Assembly: GCF_000313135.1 (NCBI RefSeq)
Contig: NW_004457278.1
Coordinates: 40,059-104,058, forward strand
DNA: 64,000 nt
Source: Acanthamoeba castellanii str. Neff
Taxonomy: Eukaryota; Discosea; Longamoebia; Acanthamoebidae
Direction: 5' to 3'
The notes under the pieces: generated by a model
What the model saw: only the letters and a program-made list of their open reading frames with translations
Told to the model about the DNA's origin: nothing
Database searches by the model: none
Program-made: the position numbers and the translations under genes
Shown: positions 57,501 through 64,000 of the stretch, piece after piece
How the letters are laid out: each line of letters starts with the position of its first letter
How positions within the stretch are numbered: the first letter of the stretch is position 1

Positions 57501-60500
57501 CAACTGAAATGATAGTATGTTGATCATTACGAATTCCTCGTTTCTGATATAAAACTGCTCCACTTCAAGTACATATACGTAACACAGCTGGCGCCAATCA
57601 CTGCGCTGACAACGTTGTATTTTCCCTCCACGCTCTTGCTAGGCGCTCGTCAAGGAAACCATCGACATCAGCCCGTGGAGTCTTTCGGCGCACTTGCTCA
57701 AGGAGCTCGAGAACGACGACTTCACGGATGTCGAGTTCGTGATGGACGACGGACGTCGCGTGCCCGCCCACAAAATCGTGCTAGGTTTGTTTGTCCACCC
57801 TGCTCCACTCAGTGAGTGTCATTCATTCGTCCACTATATGGCTGTTCGATGATATCAACGCACGCGCGCCTGACCTTGCCCTCGTGCATCATCCAGCGAT
57901 GCGCGGCCACCACTTTGCGACGCTCTTTGCTGCCGAGGACGAGGATGGCGGCGACTCTGAGGCGCCGGTGTGGGGCGAGAGCGACTACTACGTGCCGGAC
58001 ATGGTCACCAACCACCTCCGGCCTAATAAGAAGAGGCGCGAGGTCAAGGTGGACCAGACCGCCTACCCGCTCTTCCACAAGTTCATCAGGTACACCCCCA
58101 CACCCCCGCGCCTTCTCCGGCTTCGTCCCCCTCGAATCTCTCTCTCTCTCTATCTCTCATAGTCGCGTACTGCTGGTGGCGGCGAGGAAGAATTTATTAA
58201 CACAGCTGAGTACCCTTTACATCATGCTGAACCACAAACATGAGATTTCTGTCGGAGCCCTCCACCCATTCTTCTCTCTCTCTCTGTGGTGTATGTGTCT
58301 CATTCGATGGTTGGAGGCTCATTTTCCCCATTTTTTTCCTGCTGTGGTCACCACCAGGCTTGTCTACACGGACCCGAGCGATCCGCGGGCGCCCAAGCCC
58401 ACCGAGAGCGACAGGGGCCAGGTGGCACCGCTCCTCAAGCGATTCAAGATGCACTCCATCTCGTCGTCCTCGTCGCGCGACAAGGCCCGGGCCAAGGGCA
58501 AGGAGCGCGTGGTCGAGACCGATGCCGACGAGAATGCGGCCCACGCGACGACCCCATCGCCATCACCGGCGGCGAGCGCGGCGGTCGGCTCGGCGTCGTC
58601 GCTCTCTCACTTCGAGACGGAGCTGCGGGCGGCCTTCTTCGACGAGCGGCTGACGGACGTGGACCTCATCTCGTCCGAGGAGGACCGCATTCCGTGCCAT
58701 CAGGTCATCATCTGCTCGCAGAGCGAGGTGTTCCGCACCATGATGACCATCGGCATGCTCGAGTCCCACAAGAGCGAGATCTTCATCCAGAACGCCTCCA
58801 CCGACACCCTCAAAAAGGTACCTACCTCCCCCCCACCTAACCAAGGCCCCCCATCCCATCCCAGCCCAGCCCCCCTTTATATTCATTCCATTTATTGCTG
58901 TTGTTTTTATTGCCAATGGCGGGTGGGTTCGGGAATGATGTCTTTCCATGCTAATCCTGATCATCCACTGATGAGCAATTTATTCAAAACCACTGACCAC
59001 CCACTCGCCGAGTTACATTATTGTTATTATTATTATTATTATTTCTTGCTATCTACATAATGACCCACCACTCACCGCGTTTTTTCCCGGCTTCTTCATC
59101 GTGAATAATAATAGGTCAAGGAGTTCCTGTACCTGGGCAACTTTGCGGAGCTGCATGGCGAGGGCGGCAAGAAGGTGGGCGGCGCGCGGGAGGTGATCCC
59201 GTTCGGGACGGTCATGGAGCTGCTCAACATCAGCAACCAGTTCATGCTCCAGCGCATGAAGGAGACGCTCGAGCACCTCCTGCTCCACCAGTACCTCGAC
59301 TACGACAACCTCGTGTCGCTCCTCATCACCGCCGAGAACTACTCGTGCCACAACCTCAAGCGGCAGCTGTTCGAGTTCGCCCGGCGCCACTTCATCACCC
59401 TCCTGCAGGGCAACGTGGCCCGCGACCTGCTCGACCACCCCGACTACGCCTACCTGCTCGACGACCTCGACTACTTTGTCCAATCGGGCGGCAAGCTGCG
59501 CGACGTCGACGGTGAAGACGAAGACGAAGACGAAGAAGACGATGGCGAGACGGCGGAGGAGGCGGAGCGGCGCCAGGCCGAGGCCGACGAGCTGCTGACG
59601 TACTTCTCCGAGGAGGAGATCCAGAACCAGAAGGAGATGGAGGCCTTCTGGGAGCGCGAGCGGCTGATCGAGAAGGAGCGCGAGAAGCAGAAGGCCAACG
59701 AGCAGCGACGCCGCGCGGCCAAGCACGCCAAGGTCGCCGCCAAGGCGCGTCGGGCCAAGGCCGCCCGCATGGCCAAGTCCGTCGACAAGTCCGTCGACAA
59801 GTCCCAGTCGGCCAAGGGCAAGGAGAAGGTGATGGACAACGACGGCGCGGCCGACGACGACAATGACGACGTCGAGGGGTCGACATCGACGACGACGTCT
59901 GTGCCACCGGAGGAGGACCCGAGGCGGGTGCAGCTGCGGGCGTTGGTGGAGAGAGCCAACAAGGCGTTGGGCAAGGACTACGTAGGCGCGAACGAAGAGG
60001 CGACGCGGGTCGTCAAGCGATTGCGCGCGGCCAAAAAGAAGCTCTCACAGATCGACAGCCTGCTCGACAAGCAAGCCAAGGTAACGAACCACACACCCAC
60101 ACCCACAGACCAATCACTCTTGCTGTCCTTCTCTCTTTCTCTTTCTCTTTCCGCCCTCCGATCTAAAACACTGGGCGGTTGTGGCCACCCACCGGTTGGT
60201 TGGTGGCGAGGTTGCTCGCTCGGATACAAAACGGAGCATAGCAACGGGCAACCGAAACCAGCCGCGGCATGGGCTTCCCACCCTCCGCGGCTGAAGGCGT
60301 TGCCCACATCCCTCTTCTCTTCTCTTTCGTCTCCTCCGCCGCGTACTCTCTTGTTCGTTTGCTGACGTCAGCTGTTTCGCGGAAATCATTTGCAGGGCGA
60401 GGAGCTGGATGAGGGGCAGCTGGCCAAGCTCGACCAGGAGTACCCGCTGGCGGACGAGATCGCGGCCCTCTTCGCGCAGCTCGCGGAGGCCACCCGGCCA

Positions 60501-61550
60501 CCACCACCACCACAACTACAGCCGACACCCGTGGCTCCTGTCGTCGTTCCCACTACACCAGCCAAGCCAGCGCCGACTGGGTCGGTGGCCTACCAGAAGA
60601 AGCGCGACAACGACGACTTCTTCTCGGGCAAGGCCGCTGCCAACCGCAACCGAAGGCGCACCAACAGCACCAAGACCGCAGCTCCGACGCCCGCCGCCAC
60701 TGCCGCTGCCGCCGTCACCGCGACAGCGCACACCACGCCGGCGCCGTCGCTGGCTCCGTGGGCGGCCAATAAGCCTGTAGCCGCGGCCTCCGAGAAGCCC
60801 AGCGGTAGCAGTGCGACGGCCACCTCAGCCGCCGCCGCGGCGTCGCCTCAGAAGGCCAAGTCCCTGCTGCAGATCCAAGAGGAGGAGTTGCGACGCCGCA
60901 AGGAGACAGTCTCCCGCCCCAAGCCCGTCGCCACCACCGCACCCCGGCAGGAGCGCACGATCAAGCGTCTCGACGGGTCCGTCGAGAAGGAGGCCATCGG
61001 CCCATCACGCCCGCAGCAGCAGCAGCAGGTGGTGGGCAACGCCGACAACGAGTCCTCGGTCTCGTCGCCGACCAAGAACTACGCCATCTCGCTGGCCATT
61101 GGCGGTAAGTTGGCCGCCAGCCCCGTGCGCGTCACCGTGCCGGGCGCCCCGCCGCAGCACCAGCCCAACACCACAAACAGCGCCGGCAAGCCCATGCCAG
61201 CCCTTCGCTCGTCGACCAACGGCGTCGGCAAGCCATCCGCCCCGGCGGCGGCCACGTCGACTTCGCGCGCCGCGCAGCAGCCTCAGCCCGTCGGCGGTGT
61301 TGCACGGTCTGTGGCGCTTTTCCCGCCATTAGGGGCGTTGCCGAGGGCGCCATCGCTGGCGGACATCCAGCGGGAGGAGAGGGAGCGCGTGGAGGCCGAG
61401 CGCAAGAAGCGGGAGGTGGTGAAGCCCACCAAGAAGCCCCTGAAGCAGATTCAGGAGGAGCAGGAGGAGGCGCGCAAGGTGCAGGCCCTCTTTGGCGACG
61501 AGCTCAAGCAGATCTACGGCCACGACATCGACCTCGAATCTATTTGGTGA
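54534..61550 (+). CDS. IBTK-like protein: ankyrin repeats, RCC1 repeats, two BTB domains
   Basis: ATG at 54534. Ankyrin repeats: NTLGQTPLHVAVIAGQVECV, LGWTPLHYAIFKKFPRIAVM and DHEGFSPVDLA. RCC1 repeats: GEGSNYCLGHGNPNSVAQPK, RLFTFGVGTGGRLGHGDTEI, VFTWGSGAFGQLGHGTTDDS, GRHHTAVLTSKGGVWTFGCG and GHLWTCGENKEKAREWVWR. BTB1: LENDDFTDVEFVMDDGRRVP, AHKIVL. BTB2: FDERLTDVDLISSEEDRIPC, HQVIICSQSEVFRTMM, FLYLGNFAELHG and LLNISNQFMLQRMKETLEHL. A basic/acidic low-complexity region follows. The C-terminus has three related helices: SLLQIQEEELRRRKE, SLADIQREERERVEAERKK and PLKQIQEEQEEARKVQ, ending IDLESIW. This order matches inhibitor of Bruton tyrosine kinase, which in animals also acts as a Cullin-3 substrate adaptor. 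About 12 exons. A Btk target is not expected in an amoeba, so a Cul3 adaptor role is the more likely inference. Confidence 0.9.
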
Positions 61551-61906
61551 CGAGTTGGCCGAACACCCAAGACTTTTTAATAAAAATAAATTATCACCAT
61601 CATTAACGGAATACCCCTAAATTCAATTTATTATGTATATTTGTCTGTAATTTCCCTGCTCAAAAAATAAAGTCAAATTTCGCCGTGCGAAGCTAACCGG
61701 AGTTTTGACTTAGAAATGGGTTGCGCCAACGCCACACAACAAAGAAGACTCGTTTTCTCGCTTGCTCTGTAAGCTCGTGACCTCGCGTTTCGTTCAAAAT
61801 GCGTCCCAGAGCATGGGCTTCAAGATGTGATAGCACTCATCCCTCTAGGAGGCCTCATTGGGCCGCTAGGACCTCGCCGGTTCCAAGTCATTTTGCCATC
61901 TTTTAA

Positions 61907-62025
61907 ACGCCACACAACAAAGAGCAGAAGTTTTCCCGCTTGCCTTGTAAGCTCATGACCTCTCGCTTCGTGCAAAATCCGTCCCGGAGCGTGGGCTTCA
62001 AGATGTGATTGCACTCAGCACTGTA
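61907..62025. repeat. Diverged direct copy of the element's left arm
   Basis: Shares GCCACACAACAAAGA, GTAAGCTC-TGACCTC and GTGGGCTTCAAGATGTGAT with 61731-61830. Confidence 0.75.
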
Positions 62026-62185
62026 GGATGCTGCTCGCGCAAAAAAGTTCACTTTCAATAAAAAAAGAGGGAGGACTTGAAAAAACCCAGCTGTAGGGAC
62101 CTCACGTAAAACGCCTGTGACAACATGCGTACCAAATGTGAGCACGCGTTGAGTGCGTATGCGCTCCCATTTTGATTATTGTTGC

Positions 62186-62756
62186 AAGGGGATGCAACGA
62201 CAACGTAAAATGCGTGGAACTACTTAAACTCCAACAACTCGTACCACGAATTGCTCACGAGCCCACATGGAAGCCAATGATAGATTCAGGAAAGCTCACT
62301 TGCTGTGAAAGCTCCACGGACGGCAAAGGTGCCTGTCGCTGTGCCAGGCAACCTTCATGAATGGTGAGCAGAGTGAGGACTGTATGACAAGTGCTGTCAA
62401 CACGAGTGGCCATGAGTAGAAAACTAGTTCCACGAAGTGTACTAGTGCTTCGAGTTGAAACTAGTTCTACTCGTTTTCATCCCCAAAGGAGGGTACACCC
62501 CGCTGTGGATAGAGCGTATGTACGGCTCGCCATTGGGAGCAGCAGGAAACTCCCAAACGTGTAGAACGCGTTGAACGCGATTAAGGGGATGCAACGAAAA
62601 CGTGTAAAACTAGTTTTACGAGTGTTACTAGTTTTACTAGTTTAACGACTTACAAGGACAACTAAACGTGTGAGCTCCGCAATGGCTTGTCAGACCATCC
62701 TCACACTGCTCTCCCCCTGAGGCGCATCGCCTGACTAAGGGGATGCAACGACAACG
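62186..62756. repeat. Three copies of AAGGGGATGCAACGACAACG
   Basis: Copies at 62186-62205, 62583-62602 (one change) and 62737-62756, each followed by gTAaAActagt-like sequence rich in ACTAGT palindromes. Confidence 0.8.
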
Positions 62757-63700
62757 CGTAGAACTAGTTTAACTCGTAAAACTAGTGGACACTTAGCCTA
62801 AGTGATTGGCACCACTCCTACCCTGCGAGCTTTCAAGGCTGGTGAGTTTTCCTTCAACCATCATCGAATTTCATGTGTGTTCGTTCTTTGCGTGAGCTAC
62901 TAGTTTTACACGTGTTACTCATAGCATCCCCCAAGGCGGTGCTGCGGTGTGGTGCGGCTTTGAACGCGCCTTGGGCGCACACGAGCTGCGGTGTTGTGCG
63001 TGTTGCAATCACCTCCATAGTGCCTATTCTACTCTCCTTTACTCGTCAGCATGACGTATTTAGGTATTTCCTTTATTATGTATTTTCTCTGGAAATATAC
63101 CACTTCTTTTCGTCCACTGGGCGTAGACGACAGGCACGGGCCACGCGCATCGTTCCTCCCACCTGTAACAGTGCGATGGGGGCGGAGTGGAAAGAAAGGC
63201 GAACAGGTCGCTGTTGCGCCCTGAATCGTGCATCAGCTTGTTGCCCAAAGTCTATTTGGTCTGGAAAATGATTAGCAGGCTGCCAGCTATCAAGGCAAGC
63301 GAGAGAAACAGTGCTCTCGCTTGTGTGCCTGCGAAAAAAGCGCCACATGTCGATTTCCAAGTCAAAATGGCGAGGTCCTAGCGGCCCAATGAGACCTCCT
63401 AGAGGGCTGAGTCCTATCACATCTTGAAGCCCATGCTCTGTCGCGTATTTTGAACGAAACGCGAGGCCAAGAGCTTACGGTGCAAGCAAGAACACTCGTG
63501 CTCACGTGCGTGTGGTCCGAGCAAAAAATTCGCCTCCCTGTGGCTTGCATGACTCCCTAAAAATTCTAAGTCTAAACTCCGCCCCCTCGCTCGAACCCGA
63601 CAAAATCCGTTAAAAACTCCATCTCAGCCAAGCGTGGTTCGGAGTTTGGCAAGGCATTTTTATTTGAAAAAAATAAAAACCAAAAAAAGAGAGCACAAGG

Positions 63701-64000
63701 TCAGAAGCCAAAGTGCTGGTGGCCTTGGCGCCGCCGGCCACCTCCACCAGGGAATCCACCTCCACCAAAGCCAGGATGACCACCTGCCACAACATGCTTC
63801 GGTCAGGAGCTGTACACGCACGCCATTTGCTAAAAGCAGGCCATCCATACCTGCAAAGAACATGTTGAACAGCTCACTTGGGTCCACGTCTGCTCCGCCA
63901 AATCCGCCGCCACCGCCTTCCAGTTCATCAAGGTCTGCTCCCATGTCGTACCTGTGGCGTCGCATGTGAGCAGGTGAGCACGACAGAAAACAGGAGCGGC
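63701..64000 (-). CDS. DnaJ-like (J-domain) co-chaperone, C-terminal part, partial
   Basis: Two exons seen: 63951-63851 and 63783-63701; the rest is beyond the right edge. The first reads YDMGADLDELEGGGGGFGGA, then DVDPSELFNMFFAG. The second continues GGHPGFGGGGFPGGGGRRRQ and ends GHQHFGF. A (R)YDxGxDxxE motif right after a J domain, then a Gly/Phe-rich region with DPxELFxMFF, is typical of DNAJC3/DNAJC7-type J proteins, which also carry TPR repeats N-terminally. J and TPR domains are not in the window, so the subclass is inferred. Confidence 0.7.

Larger units (their letters stand above)
61697..63583. mobile_element. Inverted-repeat-bounded element of about 1.9 kb
   Basis: The left arm (61697-about 61900) and right arm (about 63358-63583) are imperfect reverse complements: CGGAGTTTTGACTTAGAA against CGGAGTTTAGACTTAGAA at the tips, then shared blocks CTCGCGTTTCGTTCAAAAT, GAGCATGGGCTTCAAGATG and CATTGGGCCGCTAGGACCTC. 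A third, diverged copy in left-arm orientation lies at 61907-62025. The interior has no convincing gene, but carries three copies of AAGGGGATGCAACGACAACG and many ACTAGT/AAACTAG motifs. It could be a fold-back or non-autonomous transposon. Confidence 0.65.
61551..63700. other. Gene-free region between IBTK-like and DnaJ-like genes
   Basis: AT-rich, repeat-bearing DNA made up mainly of the inverted-repeat element described separately. No coding frame in it is supported. Confidence 0.6.

Noticed and set aside
59049..59974. Long minus-strand ORFs opposite the IBTK-like gene
   Set aside because: Antisense shadows; the plus strand carries a recognisable BTB domain.
63060..63420. ORFs inside the inverted-repeat element
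   Set aside because: No domain, no consistent codon pattern, and they overlap the repeat arms.

Overview
The window is eukaryotic nuclear DNA. Most genes are GC-rich and broken by many short GT-AG introns filled with CGTGT/ACACG-type simple repeats. tRNA-Leu carries a eukaryotic-style long variable arm. The gene set (STAT, full-length Dicer, LITAF, DHHC acyltransferase, XPC/Rad4, IBTK-like) fits a free-living amoebozoan, most likely Acanthamoeba-like. The organism is inferred from style and content; no sequence here names it.

Layout. 1-5.7 kb: 3' part of an acylaminoacyl-peptidase (-), an F-box gene (+), and a DUG3-type class II glutamine amidotransferase with an unusual membrane-anchored tail (+). 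5.9-12.5 kb: tRNA-Leu, phosphoglycerate mutase (-), a STAT transcription factor (+), a disordered protein (+). 12.6-15.1 kb: an intronless zinc-peptidase-like/SAP gene with a frameshift (-), a multipass TspO-like membrane protein (-), a tRNA relic and tRNA-Lys. 15.5-22.2 kb: a complete Dicer (+) whose longest intron is almost entirely tandem repeat. 22.4-39.2 kb: LITAF protein (-), second tRNA-Leu, XPC/Rad4 (+), ADP-ribose/CDP-alcohol diphosphatase-like phosphoesterase (-), DHHC palmitoyltransferase (-), a long nucleotidyltransferase-like gene (-), an LRR-like gene (+), an AT-hook/SANT protein (+).

39.23-50.3 kb is a different kind of DNA: strongly CpG-depleted, lower GC, with an N gap, degenerate Tc1/mariner copies and unknown genes whose introns carry a recurring 20-bp motif. 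All motif copies can be derived from one perfect CpG-rich palindrome, still intact at 40558-40577, by CpG deamination. This is the strongest novel signal. The right edge of the block meets a Gfo/Idh/MocA oxidoreductase gene that lacks its NAD-binding first exon, so the block is either a real insertion or an assembly chimera.

50.3-64 kb returns to host style: the truncated oxidoreductase (+), 3-methyladenine DNA glycosylase (-), a very large IBTK-like ankyrin/RCC1/BTB protein (+), a 1.9-kb element bounded by ~200-bp inverted repeats, and the end of a DnaJ-like gene (-).

Functional themes: DNA repair (XPC, MPG), small-RNA processing (Dicer), phosphotyrosine signalling (STAT, IBTK-like) and glutathione or gamma-glutamyl metabolism (DUG3-like). 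The genes are not arranged as operons.
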